Shown: piece after piece, positions 52,354 to 62,680 of the stretch
Layout: each line of letters opens with the position of its first letter
Position numbering within the stretch: position 1 is the first letter of the stretch
NCBI GenBank assembly: GCA_963830775.1
Contig: CAWHNT010000029.1
Location: 1-64,000 of the forward strand
Length of the DNA: 64,000 nucleotides
Source: CAWHNT01 sp963830775
GTDB taxonomy: Bacteria; Pseudomonadota; Alphaproteobacteria; Geminicoccales; Geminicoccaceae
Reading direction: 5' to 3'
Position numbers and translations under genes: made by a program
The notes under the pieces: model-generated
Told to the model about the DNA's origin: nothing
Databases searched by the model: none
What the model saw: only the letters and a program-made list of their open reading frames with translations

Positions 52354-53013
52354 CGACCAGGGGCGGACCACGTAGCCGAAGCTGAAGCGGTCGGTCTCGG
52401 ACCAGACCGCGTGCCACAGCGGCCGGGCGGGATCGACCTCGAAGAGGCGGACGTTCCAGCCGGTGTCGAGGGAGGTGACGATCTCGCCGTCATCAGGGCG
52501 CCGATAGCGGAAGAAGGACTTCTCGGGCTCCGCGGCATAGCTGACATAGAGGCGCCAGCCGGGATAGCGGTTGTTCGTGTGCCAGCCCATGTAGCCGCCG
52601 CGCGGGTACCAGTACTGGCCGCTCTTGAACAGCAGGGGCCTCTCGCGCCGTTCGAAGAGCTCGGCCATCCGGCGCGAGACCAGATCGTCGAGATGCTTGC
52701 GGGCGGCGATGACCTGACGGTCCTTCACCGTCCGCTCGACACTCCTGATGTTGAACGGAATGGCGTTGGTGATGTCGCGCTCGGTGGCGATGCCGCGCAC
52801 GTCGGTGTTCGAGGCCAGGATGTGGTCGAGGGCCTCTTTCGAGACGGGCTCGCCCCCGGACCGGTCGGGCGTGTAGGCGGAGCGGACGAGGTCGGCGGCG
52901 GCAGACTTCTGCAGCTCGATGCAGGCGGTGGCGGCAGCTCGGAGCGGACCGTCGACGAGGTCGGCCGGGAGCTCGCAGAAGCTCGGGCAGGAAGCTAGGG
53001 ACAGCTTGGTCAC
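52318..53013 (-). CDS. 2OG-Fe(II) dioxygenase-like protein
   Basis: 231 residues from GTG 53013 with GGAAGGA upstream. A helical first half, then PLLFKSGQYWYPRGGYMGWH and TNNRYPGWRLYVSYAAEPEK with FFRYR, and finally ARPLWHAVWSETDRFSFGYV. This is a double-stranded beta-helix layout with a possible HxN in place of HxD and a second His in WHAVWS; an Arg in DRFSFGY could bind 2-oxoglutarate. Tail-to-tail overlap with the GNAT gene. The gene overlaps the next GNAT gene by GTGA. Substrate unknown. Confidence 0.6.
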   Translation of the reverse strand: MTKLSLASCPSFCELPADLVDGPLRAAATACIELQKSAAADLVRSAYTPDRSGGEPVSKEALDHILASNTDVRGIATERDITNAIPFNIRSVERTVKDRQVIAARKHLDDLVSRRMAELFERRERPLLFKSGQYWYPRGGYMGWHTNNRYPGWRLYVSYAAEPEKSFFRYRRPDDGEIVTSLDTGWNVRLFEVDPARPLWHAVWSETDRFSFGYVVRPWSLRHAVTHRLGL

Positions 53014-53698
53014 GGGTTCCTTCCAGGAGGACCGATCCTGCCCAGGTGCAGGCGCCAGGGCCCGAGCCAGATCGTGCGTAGCGTGCCGCACGGGACGAAG
53101 CCGCCCTTGGCCCGGGCTCGGAGACTGGCGCGGTTCTCCGGCAAAACGGTCAAGATGATCCGCCGGCAGCCTCGCTCGTGGAAGTGCTGCATGATGGCTG
53201 CGGATACGGCCGGGCTGAGGCCTCGGCCGCGCATGGCAGGCTCGGTGAAAGTGTCGCTCAGATAGAACGTCCGACGGGCTCGAGGTCGAAGGCGCGCGCG
53301 AGGTAGGCGTCCCAGCCGCGCCCGCGTGTCGCCCAGGTGGCGCAGGCGATGCGGCCTTCGTGGCGGGCGACGAAGCAGTCCATGCCGCGGGCGAGGCGGG
53401 AACGGACCTCAGCGATGGACGTGTCGGCCCGGAACTCGGCATAGACCGCGACCTCGTCCTCCGTGAGCCGTCCAAAGGTCGCCGCAATAGCGGCGGTCAC
53501 CGGCGGCAGCGGGGCATCCAGGTCGCGCTCGAGGACGAGGAGACGACGGTAAACCATCTCGCCCAGCGCCTTGATCAGGAAGCCCCGAACCCCACGCTCG
53601 CGGAGTGCCACCGCACTGCGCTGGAGGGCGCTCCGCCAGGTCCAGCTGATCTCGATCCGGTAGCCGGGCTTGGCCGGCCGGGCGTAGGGCGCCGACAT
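53010..53698 (-). CDS. GNAT-like acetyltransferase (one frameshift)
   Basis: About 229 residues. N-terminal ALGEMVYRRLLVLERDLDAP and DEVAVYAEFRADTSIAEVRS, then MDCFVARHEGRIACATWATR. After a frame change near 53265: LSDTFTEPAMRGRGLSPAVS, where MRGRGLS is the acetyl-CoA loop, and RRIILTVLPENRASLRARAK. Its ATG shares one base with the betA stop and its stop overlaps the oxygenase start, so these three genes form one operon. Substrate unknown. Confidence 0.7.
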
Positions 53699-55356
53699 CA
53701 GCGCTGCGCCGTCTCCCAGTCCGGGGCCACGTAGTAGGGCGCGTTCGAGTAGGGAAGCGGGTCCCTGCCCAGGATGTGGTCGGCCGCCTTCTCGCCGATC
53801 ATGATCGTGGGCGCGTTCAGGTTGCCGGTCGTGATCGAGGGCATGATCGAGGAGTCCACGACCCGCAGGCCCTCAAGGCCGATGACGCGGGTCTCGGGGT
53901 CGACCACGGCCATGGGATCGTCGGGGCTGCCCATCCGGCAGGTGCAGGAGGGGTGGTAGGCGCTCTCGACCTTCTGGCGGATGAAGGCGTCGATCGCCTC
54001 GTCGCTGGTGACGTGCCCGCCGGGCTGGATCTCGCGGCCGCGATAGGGGTCGAAGGCGGCCTGGGCGAAGATCTCGCGGGTCAGGCGGACGCAGGCGCGC
54101 ATCTCGGTCCAGTCGTCGGGATGGCTCATATAGTTGAAGAAGATCAGCGGCTTGTCGGCGGGATCGGCGGAGCGGAGGCGGACCCAGCCGCGGCTCTTCG
54201 AGCGCATCGGGCCGACATGCGCCTGGAAGCCGTGCTCGGTGGCCAGCGCACTGCCGTCATAGGCCACGGCAAGCGGGAGGAAGTGGTACTGGATGTCGGG
54301 GTGGCGGATGCCGGCGCGGGAGCGGATGAAGCCGCAGCTCTCGAAATGGTTGGTGGCACCCAGCCCCTTCTTGAAGAGGAGCCAGCGCAGGCCGATCAGG
54401 GCCTTGGCCCAGGGGTTCATCGAGCCGTAGAGCGTGATCGGCTGGCGGCTGGCGACCTGGAAGTAGAATTCCAGATGGTCCTGCAGGTTCTCGCCCACGC
54501 CGGGGAGGTCGTGGACGACCTCGATGCCGAGGCCGCGCAGCTCGGAGGCCGGGCCGATGCCGGAGAGCTTGAGGAGCTGGGGCGAGTTGATGGGGCCCGC
54601 CGCCAGGATCACCTCGCGGCGGGCGGTGACGACCTCGTCCTGCCCGCCGCGGCGATAGCGGACGCCGGTGGCGCGTCGGCCGGAGAGCGTGATGCCGGTG
54701 GCGCGCACGCCGGTGCGGACGGCGAGGTTGGGGCGGCGCATGGCGGGGCGGAGATAGGCGTTGGCGGCACTCCAGCGCCGGCCCTCGTGGACGGTCATGT
54801 CCATCCGGCCGAAGCCCTCCTGCTGGAAGCCGTTGACGTCCTCGGTCACGGGATAGCCGGCCTGCCGGCCGGCGTCGATCCAGGCCCGGTAGAGCGGATT
54901 CTCGAGCGTGCCGTAGGATGTATGCAGAGGCCCATCGCCGCCGCGATAGAGGTCGCCGCCCTCGGCCCGGGTCTCGGCGCGCCGGAAGTAGGGGAGCACG
55001 GCCCGGTAGGCCCAGCCGCGGGCACCCTCTTCCTCCCAGCGGTCGAAGTCCAGCGGGTTGCCGCGGATGTAGACGAGGCCGTTGATCGAGGAGGAGCCGC
55101 CCAGGACCTTGCCGCGCGGCGTGTGCAGGCGACGGTTGTCGAGGTGCGGCTCGGGCTCGGTCTCGTAGCGCCAGTCGTAGCGCGCCATGTTCATGGGATA
55201 GGAGAGGGCACTCGGCATCTGGATCAGGACCGAGCGGTCCGAGCCGCCATATTCCAGCAGCAGGACGCTGTGCCGGCCGTCCTCGGTCAGGCGGTTGGCG
55301 AGCACGCACCCGGCCGAGCCTGCGCCCACGATCACATAGTCGAACGTGTCGGACAT
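53698..55356 (-). CDS. betA: GMC-family FAD oxidoreductase, choline dehydrogenase-like
   Basis: 552 residues, intact. FDYVIVGAGSAGCVLANRLT (FAD), YDWRYETEPEPHLDNRRLHT, PRGKVLGGSSSINGLVYIRG (GMC signature 1), REVILAAGPINSPQLLKLSG (signature 2), PGVGENLQDHLEFYFQV, ESAYHPSCTCRMGSPDDPMA and the catalytic pair region VVDSSIMPSITTGNLNAPTI. It is close to BetA, which oxidises choline to betaine aldehyde, but no betaine aldehyde dehydrogenase or betI is adjacent, so another alcohol could be the substrate. Confidence 0.82.
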   Translation of the reverse strand: MSDTFDYVIVGAGSAGCVLANRLTEDGRHSVLLLEYGGSDRSVLIQMPSALSYPMNMARYDWRYETEPEPHLDNRRLHTPRGKVLGGSSSINGLVYIRGNPLDFDRWEEEGARGWAYRAVLPYFRRAETRAEGGDLYRGGDGPLHTSYGTLENPLYRAWIDAGRQAGYPVTEDVNGFQQEGFGRMDMTVHEGRRWSAANAYLRPAMRRPNLAVRTGVRATGITLSGRRATGVRYRRGGQDEVVTARREVILAAGPINSPQLLKLSGIGPASELRGLGIEVVHDLPGVGENLQDHLEFYFQVASRQPITLYGSMNPWAKALIGLRWLLFKKGLGATNHFESCGFIRSRAGIRHPDIQYHFLPLAVAYDGSALATEHGFQAHVGPMRSKSRGWVRLRSADPADKPLIFFNYMSHPDDWTEMRACVRLTREIFAQAAFDPYRGREIQPGGHVTSDEAIDAFIRQKVESAYHPSCTCRMGSPDDPMAVVDPETRVIGLEGLRVVDSSIMPSITTGNLNAPTIMIGEKAADHILGRDPLPYSNAPYYVAPDWETAQR

Positions 55357-55404
55357 GCGGGAGGGCGGTGGGCCTCGGAGCGGGGATGCTGAGCGGCGAC
55401 GAGA

Positions 55405-56070
55405 TCAGGAGCGGCGATGCAGGCAGGTCTCGTAGCCGACCGGATCCTCGCGCAACGGATGGCAGCGCATCTGGTCCGCAAGCGGCACGCTCCATCCCGA
55501 AGGCGGCACGTATTCGTCGCGGTCGGGGCCTGTGACCATCTGGCAGCGCAGATGCATCGCCTGGTCGTTCAGATACTGCGAGCAGGCATCGGCGAAGAAG
55601 TCGGCCGCCGGCGGCGGCTCCACGGGCGCTGCTGCCGGCTCCGCTCCGCGGACCACGACCGGACGCTCGAGCGGGCGGTTCCAGAACTCGTCGCTTGCCG
55701 GAGCTGCCGCGTTGACCGTGGCCGAGCCTGGCGACTCCGGGACCAGGATGGCGGCCGTGGTCCGGGGAGTGCCACCGGTGTCGATCAGCGGTGCCGGTGT
55801 GCCGGCCAGGTCGGGCGTGGTGCAGGCGAAAAGGTGGAATTTGGTCCGGCAGCCGTTCTCGCTGCAGGTGTAGCTGACAGGGGTCGCCGTCTTCCCATAG
55901 AGCGCGCAGCCCTCGCTGGCCTCGGCCATGACCGCCGAGGCCGGGGTGCTGGCCGCCTGCCGGATCGTGACCTCCGTGTCGCTGATCCCGGCGATGATGG
56001 CCGGGTCAGAGCTGCAACCAGCCAAGAGTGCCAGTCCGGCACCCACGGCAGCAGCCAGCTTCGCTCGCAT
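55405..56070 (-). CDS. lipoprotein of unknown function
   Basis: 221 residues from ATG 56070. Lipoprotein signal MRAKLAAAVGAGLALLAGCS with lipobox LLAGC. Mature part contains VTIRQAASTPASAVMAEASE, then CALYGK, TCSENGCRTKFHLFACTTPD and a C-terminal set of cysteines (DACSQYLN; LRCQMV; MRCHPLRED; TCLHR), so several disulfides are likely. A Pro/Ala-rich middle. I do not recognise the family. Divergent from the peroxidase gene. Confidence 0.65.
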   Translation of the reverse strand: MRAKLAAAVGAGLALLAGCSSDPAIIAGISDTEVTIRQAASTPASAVMAEASEGCALYGKTATPVSYTCSENGCRTKFHLFACTTPDLAGTPAPLIDTGGTPRTTAAILVPESPGSATVNAAAPASDEFWNRPLERPVVVRGAEPAAAPVEPPPAADFFADACSQYLNDQAMHLRCQMVTGPDRDEYVPPSGWSVPLADQMRCHPLREDPVGYETCLHRRS

Positions 56071-56401
56071 CAAGTAACCTCCAACGGCAACACGGCCGGA
56101 CACGACCTACGCCGCACCCGACCAATCATGGTCCAGTCGTGCCTCCTTGCTCCCGCCCTGGCCCCAACAGCTTCGCTTTGGACTCGTCCACGTCAAGGGG
56201 CGGCAAGGCAGCAGACGCTGTGAATTCGCCCTGGGGCCTACTCTGGGGTGCAGAAACTGCGCTCGCCGGGCCACTGGGGCGCGCCGCGCGCGAGGCTACC
56301 AACGGGCTCCAGGTTTCTCGCGCCAGGTGTGACTTTCGACACTTTCTAGGCCGGTCAGAGGAGCGCATGATGGTGGTGCGGTAATAACCGTCGGGGGGGA
56401 T
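56071..56401. other. divergent intergenic region between the lipoprotein and peroxidase genes
   Basis: 331 bases with no convincing coding frame. It must hold the promoters of both divergent genes, but I do not see clear -35/-10 boxes. Confidence 0.4.
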
Positions 56402-58264
56402 ATGAGGACGCCATGGTACATGCGGCTCATGGTGGCTGCCTTCCGTGCCATCAACAGGCGCCGAGTGTGGTATCGCCTGCCGTTCCCGCTGGCGGTCTTG
56501 AACCTGGTCTCGATCCGCGCCGACATGCGCGAGCACAATCTCTACGACACGGAGACCTCGCCGCCGACGCCGCCGCGCCCGGACGGGCACGACGTTCGCC
56601 AGTTCCGCACCTTTGACGGCAGCTACAACGACCTCGCCAAGCCCTGGATGGGGCAGGTCGAGACCCGGTTCGGGCGCAACGTCCCGATTCCGGAGACCCA
56701 TGGCGAGAAGGAGCCTGCCCTCTACGAGCCGAACCCGCGCCTGGTCAGCAGCCGGCTTCTGTCGCGCAAGGAGTTCGTCCCGGCGACTTCGGTCAACGTG
56801 CTGCTGCCGGCCTGGCTGCAGTTCATGGTCCATGACTGGCTGAGCCACGGCCGCAACGTGAAGGAGAATCCGCACCGGTTCCCGGTGCCGGCGGGCGACG
56901 ATTGGAACAGGCCGGAGATGACCATCCTCCGCACCCGCCCTGATCCGAGCCCGCTGCCGCGAGGGCCGGCCGGCCACCTACCGCAACGAGTTCACCCATT
57001 GGTGGGACGGCTCGCAGATCTACGGCTCCGACCTCAGGCTGCAGTACCGCGCCCGCAGCGACCCGGCCCGGCATCGCTACACGGCGGATGGCGGCGTCGA
57101 GCTGCTCGACCGCTCGGAGCTGCTGCCCGATGGCAAGCTCTGGCTCGACGAGCGGGGGCATGCTGCCGCTGGACACCCACCCGCAGGCCACCGGCCCCAC
57201 CCAGGAATACGTGCCGGTGAACGGCAACTGGTGGGTCGGCCTCTCGGTGATGCACACCCTCTTCGCGCGCGAGCACAACGCGATCGTCGACCGGCTGCGG
57301 CTCGAGTACCCGGACAAGGACGGCGAGTGGCTGTTCCAGAAGGCGCGGCTGATCAATGCGGCGCTGATCGTGAAGATCCACGCCGCCGAGTGGACCTGCG
57401 CGCTCCTGCAGATGCCGCCCTTGCAGTACTCGATGCGCGGCAGCTGGTGGGGCATCCTGGGCGAGGAGTATTTCAAGGCGCACGGGCGCGCCGCACGGAG
57501 CGAGCTCCTGTCCGGCATCCCGCTCTCCGAGCAGGACCATCACGCGGCCCCTTACGCCATCACCGAGGAGTTCACCGCGGTCTACCGCATGCACTCGCTC
57601 GTCCCGGACCAGTTCTCGTTCCGCCGGCACAGCGACGATCAGCAGGTCGAGACCCGCGGGCTGAACGAGGTGTTCGCGGACAAGGTGCGGCCGCTCTACG
57701 ACCGGATGTCGTTCGACGACGTGCTCTACTCGCTGGCGACAAGCCATCCGGGCGCGCTCCGTCCTCCACAACTATCCCAATCATCTGCGGAAGATCCCGG
57801 AGAAGAACGACATCTTCAACGATCTGGCCGCGATCGACGTGCTGCGCGACCGCGAGCGCGGCGTGCCGCGCTACTGCGAGTTCCGCCGCCACATGCGGAT
57901 GAGCGTGCCCACCAGCTTCGCCGAGCTGACGGACAACGTGGACTGGCAGCGCGAGCTGCAGGAGGTCTACGGCCATGTCGAGAAGGTCGACCTCCTGGTC
58001 GGCATGCACGCCGAGACCCCGCCGCCGGGCTTCGCCATCTCCGACACCGCGTTCCGCATCTTCATCCTGATGGCCGGAAGGCGGATCAAGAGCGACCGCT
58101 TCTTCACCGACGACTTCACGCCCGAGGTCTACACGCCCGTGGGGATCGACTGGGTCGAGCGGAGCCTGATGCGGGACGTCGTCACGCGCCATGCGCCGGC
58201 CCTCGCCCGGCACTTCGGCGACACCCGCAACATGTTCTTTCCCTGGTCGCGGGCGGGGAGCTGA
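56402..58264 (+). CDS. animal-type heme peroxidase/fatty-acid alpha-dioxygenase homologue (three frameshifts)
   Basis: About 620 residues over 621 codons. FDGSYNDLAKPWMGQVETRF, FGRNVPIPETHGEKEPALYE, then LPAWLQFMVHDWLSHG with the likely distal His144. After changes near 56950 and 57165: EFTHWWDGSQIYGSD, GNWWVGLSVMHTLFAREHNA (likely proximal His) and QKARLINAALIVKIHAAEWT, GIPLSEQDHHAAPYAITEEF and TAVYRMHSLVPDQFSF with a Tyr-Arg pair like that of alpha-dioxygenases. A last change near 57765 leads to YPNHLRKIPEKN and VPRYCEFRRHMRMSVPTSFA. No signal peptide is obvious; the basic N-terminus may be membrane-associated. Members oxygenate or peroxidise fatty acids. Two residues of spacing separate it from the P450-like gene, suggesting one operon. 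Confidence 0.82.
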
Positions 58265-58268
58265 GCCA

Positions 58269-59151
58269 GTGGCGCGCCGCTACCGCATCCCCGGCCTGAT
58301 CGACCTCACCTTTGTGAGCGATCCCGAGGAGATCCGGGCCCTGGCCGCGGACCCGGCCCTCGACCGGCGCTTCGAGCGGCGCGGGCCGCTGGTCAACCGC
58401 CTCATGGCAGGGCGCATCCGGCGCTGGTTCCAGGCGGATGGCCGGCCGATCCCGCCACTCTCGCCGCGCGGCGATGCCGACCGGGCGGCGCGGCAGAAGT
58501 CCTTACGGGCCAGCCTCGAGCCCGGCGCCGGCCAGCCGCTCTGGACCGAGCCGCAGCTCCAGCGCCTCGTGGCCTTCGTCCAGGGCAGGCTGCCAGCCGA
58601 GGAGGCGGGGGTGACGCTCCAGGAGATCGTCGGCCAGCGCTACAACCCCGCCTACGTCGCCGACCGGGCGAGCTGGGAAGCGGCGCGGATGCTGGACGAC
58701 TTCCGCGACCGGTTCGTCTCGCCGCGGCACCTGGTCTGGCTGGTCACCGGCCGCCTGCGTCGGGCGCGCGCGACTCCTGGTCGAGCGGGCCGGCAACGAC
58801 CGGCATGCCCTGCACGGCACCGCCGTGGGCGTGCACGGGATCATGAAAGCGCTGGAGCGGATGCGGGCTCTGCGGGCACGGCCGCAGAGCGGCTCCATCG
58901 ACGAGGTCGTTGCCGTAAGCCGCTGCCTGCACCCGCCCCGCCGTGTGCCGCGCACGGTCGAGGCCGTGGTGACCACCTCCGCAACCGCACGGCCGCTGCA
59001 GCCAGGGGCCATGGTGATGCTCGACCTCGAGGACGCCGGCCCGCGGGCACCCGATCCAGACATCACCTTCATGCACGGGCACTGGAGCTTCTGCCCGGCA
59101 GAGGCCTTCGTTCCGGCATTGCTCAAGGCCGTGTGGCGGGGAGCCGTGTGA
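58269..59151 (+). CDS. small P450-like protein paired with the peroxidase (one frameshift)
   Basis: About 294 residues from GTG 58269, four bases after the peroxidase stop and preceded by GGGGAG. RRYRIPGLIDLTFVSDPEEI, then RALAADPALDRRFERRGPLV resembles the start of P450 proteins. After a change near 58775 the C-terminal part SRCLHPPRRVPRTVEAVVTT, LQPGAMVMLDLEDAGPRAPD and ITFMHGHWSFCPAEAFVPAL follows the order of the P450 K-helix/PP, beta and heme-Cys regions. It is much shorter than a normal P450 (~400 residues), and the ExxR Glu is not evident, so heme binding is doubtful. The call is by pattern only; it could be a different family. Confidence 0.45.
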
Positions 59152-59159
59152 TGGTGAGG

Positions 59160-59420
59160 CTAGTGCATACGATAGACTTCGCGCCGATGCGCTATCCGCA
59201 GCACGGCCACGATCCGGGTCGAGTGATCCGGCGCGAACAGGATCCGCCAGTCCCCGACCCGTCGGCGATACAGCTCGTCCCTGCCCTGCAGTTTTTCCGT
59301 GCCGGGGCTGAAGGGATCCATCTCCAGCTCCAGGAGCTCAGCAACGATACGGCGCCGGATAGGCGGGTCGAGCTTGCGGAGCGTGCCGCCCACCGCGGCA
59401 AGCTCGAGCCGCCATGTCAT
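59160..59420 (-). CDS. RelE/ParE-family toxin
   Basis: 86 residues from ATG 59420, overlapping the antitoxin stop as ATGA. WRLELAAVGGTLRKLDPPIR, RRIVAELLELEMDPFSPGTE, KLQGRDELYRRRVGDWRILF and a C-terminal RIVAVLRIAHRREVYRMH: the standard RelE fold with the Arg/His-rich end. Likely a ribosome-dependent mRNA interferase. Intact. It lies tail-to-tail with the P450-like gene, eight bases apart. Confidence 0.88.
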   Translation of the reverse strand: MTWRLELAAVGGTLRKLDPPIRRRIVAELLELEMDPFSPGTEKLQGRDELYRRRVGDWRILFAPDHSTRIVAVLRIAHRREVYRMH

Positions 59421-59656
59421 TTGCGCAGCTCGTCGCGCGTCCACCCATTCTCGGCCAGCACCTCGTCTAGAGACAAGGAAGGCGATCCTTCCGCGCGCCA
59501 AGCAGCCAAGGCTTCCGCCGCGGCGAGGATGTCACTCTGGTCTTCTAGCTGGCGCTCTAAACGCTGCCACGCCGACCAGGACAACAGGACATGGGTAGGA
59601 CGCCCCTCGTGCTCGATCACGAGAGGCTCCTCCGTGCTCGCGTGCTGGGCTGACAT
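59417..59656 (-). CDS. Phd/YefM-like antitoxin
   Basis: 79 residues. STEEPLVIEHEGRPTHVLLS, then WSAWQRLERQLEDQSDILAA and AEGSPSLSLDEVLAENGWTR: a Phd-type DNA-binding N-terminus and a helical toxin-binding tail. First gene of the pair. The frame is open far upstream as a shadow of the OYE gene; ATG 59656 is the natural start. Intact. Confidence 0.82.
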   Translation of the reverse strand: MSAQHASTEEPLVIEHEGRPTHVLLSWSAWQRLERQLEDQSDILAAAEALAAWRAEGSPSLSLDEVLAENGWTRDELRK

Positions 59657-59761
59657 GACCAAGTTCCTCGCTTGCTTCCAGCTTGAGAATAGGACGAAGT
59701 CACCCCTGACGGAACAGCCTGCACATCGCCCACGTCTCGGTCGTTGCCTGAAGAGCCCCGC

Positions 59762-61106
59762 ATGAGTGAGGACGTGATCTTCACCCCGCTGCGGTTCCGG
59801 AACCTCGAAGTCAAGAACCGGGTCTTCCGCTCCAACATCTCGGGCCGGTTCGACAACGAGGACGGCTCGCTCACCCAGACCCGCATCAACTGGGAATGCA
59901 AGTTCGCGAAAGGCGGGGTGGGGGCCGTCATCTCCTCCTACGTGCCGGTGCTGATGGAGGGCCGGATCATCGCCGGCTACGCCACCGTCCACCGGGACGA
60001 GTTCATCCCCTTGTGGGCGAAGCTGGCGGAGGCGGTGCAGAGCTTCGGTGCGAAGTACATCATGCAGCTGTCGCATTCCGGGCGGCAGATGGACATCCCG
60101 GGCGTCCACAACCAGCACCGGCCCAGCCTGTCCTCCACCAGCCGCAAGGAGCCGCTGCACGGGTTCCTCTGCCGGGCGATGTCGCGCCACGAGATCGACC
60201 ACACGATCAGGGCCTTCGCGCGCGGCGCCTGGCGGGCGCGCGAGGCCGGGATCGACGGGGTCGAGCTGCACGCCGCCAACGGCTACCTGTTCACCCAGTT
60301 CCTGAGCTCCGGGATCAACGACCGCAAGGACGAGTATGGCGGCTCGCTCGCCAACCGGGCCCGGTTCCTGCTCGACGTCATCCGGGCGATCCGGGCCGAG
60401 GTCGGCAGCGACTATCATCTCCAGGTCAAGATCAGCGCCATCGACCGCAACAACGTCATCCCCTGGGAGGGCAAGGGGAACACGCTTGAGGACAGCATCC
60501 AGGTCGCCAGGTGGTGCGAGGCCGCCGGCGCCGACGCCCTTCACGTCTCCTCCGGCAGCCTCTTCCCGCATCCCCTGAACCCGCCCGGCGAGTTCGCCTT
60601 CGAGACCATCACCCAGAACTACGACGCGATGATCTCGTCCGGCGTCTATGGTCTGCGCAACTACTTCCTGTTCCGCTACAAGCTGCTGCGCCCGATCTTC
60701 CGCTGGCTCTGGTACCGGATGAAGAAGGGCCTGCCGGTCGAGGGCGTCAGCTTCGACGAGGCGCGGGCGATCAAGGCAGGCGGTCGGCATCCCGGTGATC
60801 AACACCGGCGGCTGGCAGCATGCCTCCAAGGTCCGGGACGCGATCGGTTCCGGTGCCATCGACGGCGTGTCGATCGCGCGCTCGCTCGTCGCCAACCCCG
60901 ACCTCGTCCAGTGGTGGGCGCGCGGGCACGACCAGCCGGAGAAGCCCTGCACCTACTGCAACCGCTGCCTGCTCAACGCGCCCAAGAACCCGATGGGCTG
61001 CTACGAGCCGCTGCGCTTCGTCGACCGTGAGGCGATGGTCGAGCAGCTGATGACCATCTACCGGGCCAAGCCCGAGTTGCGCGTGCCCAGGCCGGAGGAG
61101 GTCTAG
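59762..61106 (+). CDS. old-yellow-enzyme family NADH:flavin oxidoreductase with an Fe-S cysteine motif (one frameshift)
   Basis: About 447 residues. FTPLRFRNLEVKNRVFRSNI, KFAKGGVGAVISSYVPVLME, AKYIMQLSHSGRQMDIPGVH, ARGAWRAREAGIDGVELHAA, NGYLFTQFLSSGINDRKDEY and GGSLANRARFLLDVIRAIRA are the FMN-binding TIM barrel. After a change near 60780: DGVSIARSLVANPDLVQWWA and KPCTYCNRCLLNAPKNPMGC, a C-x2-C-x2-C...C motif like that of 2,4-dienoyl-CoA reductases that binds a 4Fe-4S cluster. OYE relatives reduce activated C=C bonds, including oxylipins in plants. Substrate unknown. Confidence 0.85.
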
Positions 61107-61108
61107 CC

Positions 61109-62662
61109 ATGCTCCGGGAAGAGCCCGTCAGCGCCGTGCAGGAGGCTCTGCGCCGCCGGCGCCGGTTCACTGGCCCGCTGTTCCGCCTCACGGGTCTTCT
61201 GGTCGTTGTCGGTCTCCTGGCCGTGCTGGCCGGGGTCTATGTCGTCTGGCGGCTGCTCCAGGACCGTGCACCGCACCACGTCCGACATCGTCGAGCATTT
61301 CAAGTACGGCTCGATCGGCTCGGAGGAGAACGGGCTTCCCTACTGGGTCTGGCAGGCGCTGCCGCGTCTCTTCCCCGAGGAGTTCCAGCACCGGGCCGAC
61401 TACCAGGCCTTCGGCTTCCTCTACGAGCTGAGGCCCGACGGCAGGCAGCGCGACCTGCCGATCGGGATCGGCCGGCGTGAGGTGGACGGCATCGAGCTTG
61501 CCTGGTTCAACTGCGCCGTCTGCCATACGGGCACGGTGCGCCAGCAGGCGGACGGCACGCGCTACCTCGTGCCGGCGATGCCGTCCAACAATCTCGACCT
61601 CTACCGCTTCTTCCGCTTCCTGCTCGACGCCGGGGCCGACGAGCGGCTCTCGCCGGACCGGCTGATCCCGGCCATGCGCGAGGCCGGGGCCGAAATCGGC
61701 TGGCTCGAGGAGAAGCTCTGGCGCTTCTACATCATTCCTCGGGTACGCGAGGGGCTCGTCATGCGCCGCTCGCGGCTGATGCCGCTGCTGGCCGGGCAGC
61801 CGGCCTGGGGACCGGGGCGGGTCGATACCTTCAATCCCTACAAGCTCCTCTTCAAGGGCGACCACCTTCAGGATCTGGCGCCGGCCGAGCGGATCGGCAC
61901 GGCCGACTTCCCGGCCGTGTTCGAGCAGGGGCCCAGGCGCGGGATGCAGCTGCACTGGGACGGCAACAACCCGTCGCTCGAGGAGCGCAACCTGTCGGCG
62001 GCGCTTGGCGCCGGCGTCACGCCCGAGACGGTCGATCACGACTTCGATCGGACGGGTCTCGCGACTGGCTGCTCAACCTCAGGGCACCCCCCAGCCTCTA
62101 CCGCCCTGACCCCGATGCGGTCCTGCGCGGCAAGGCCCTCTACATGCGCGAGTGCGCCGCCTGCCACGGGCACCAGGAAGGCGACCGCTACGTCTTCGAG
62201 GGCGAGTATCTGGGCAAGGTGGAGCCGAACGCGCGGCTCGGCGTCGACCCGGCCCGGCTCGACTCCTACACGGCCGAGTTCCAGCGCTACCAGGTGAGCG
62301 AGCTCTTCAAGGGCACGCCCTACCAGTTCCGCCATTTCCGCAAGACCGACGGCTACGCCAACCTGCCGCTCGACGGGCTCTGGCTGCGCGCCCCCTACCT
62401 GCACAACGGCGCCGTGCCGACCCTGGCCGACCTGCTCCGCCCGCCGGCGGAACGGCCCACCACATTCGTTCGCGGCCTCGACCTGCTCGACCCGGCCAAG
62501 GGCGGTTTCGCGGCCCCGCCCTGCGATCCGGCCCAGCCGCCGGAGCGGGGCTTCTGCTTCGACACCGGCCTGCCCGGCAACGGCAATGGCGGCCACGCCT
62601 ACGGCACGGGCCTGCCCCTGGCCGAGCGGGCCGATCTCCTCGCCTACCTCCTGACCTTCTGA
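61109..62662 (+). CDS. membrane-anchored diheme cytochrome c (two frameshifts)
   Basis: About 517 residues over 518 codons. ATG 61109 follows GGAGGAG. An N-terminal membrane helix (LFRLTGLLVVVGLLAVLAGV). After a change near 61265: DIVEHFKYGSIGSEENGLPY, then heme site AWFNCAVCHTGTVRQQADGT and MPSNNLDLYRFFRFLLDAGA. After a change near 62055: second heme site MRECAACHGHQEGDRY, then FRKTDGYANLPLDGLWLRAP and YLHNGAVPTLADLLRPPAER, typical of large diheme cytochromes related to cytochrome c peroxidase/MauG. Three bases after the OYE stop, so likely co-transcribed. Probable electron partner or peroxidase of the cluster. Confidence 0.82.
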
Positions 62663-62680
62663 GCATCGCGGGACCGAGAG

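Noticed and set aside
53776..55392. 538-codon open frame on the + strand opposite betA
   Set aside because: It lies fully antisense to a clearly conserved GMC enzyme, has Ala/Gly/Asp/Val/His-rich composition and no recognisable motif. High-GC genes often leave open antisense frames.
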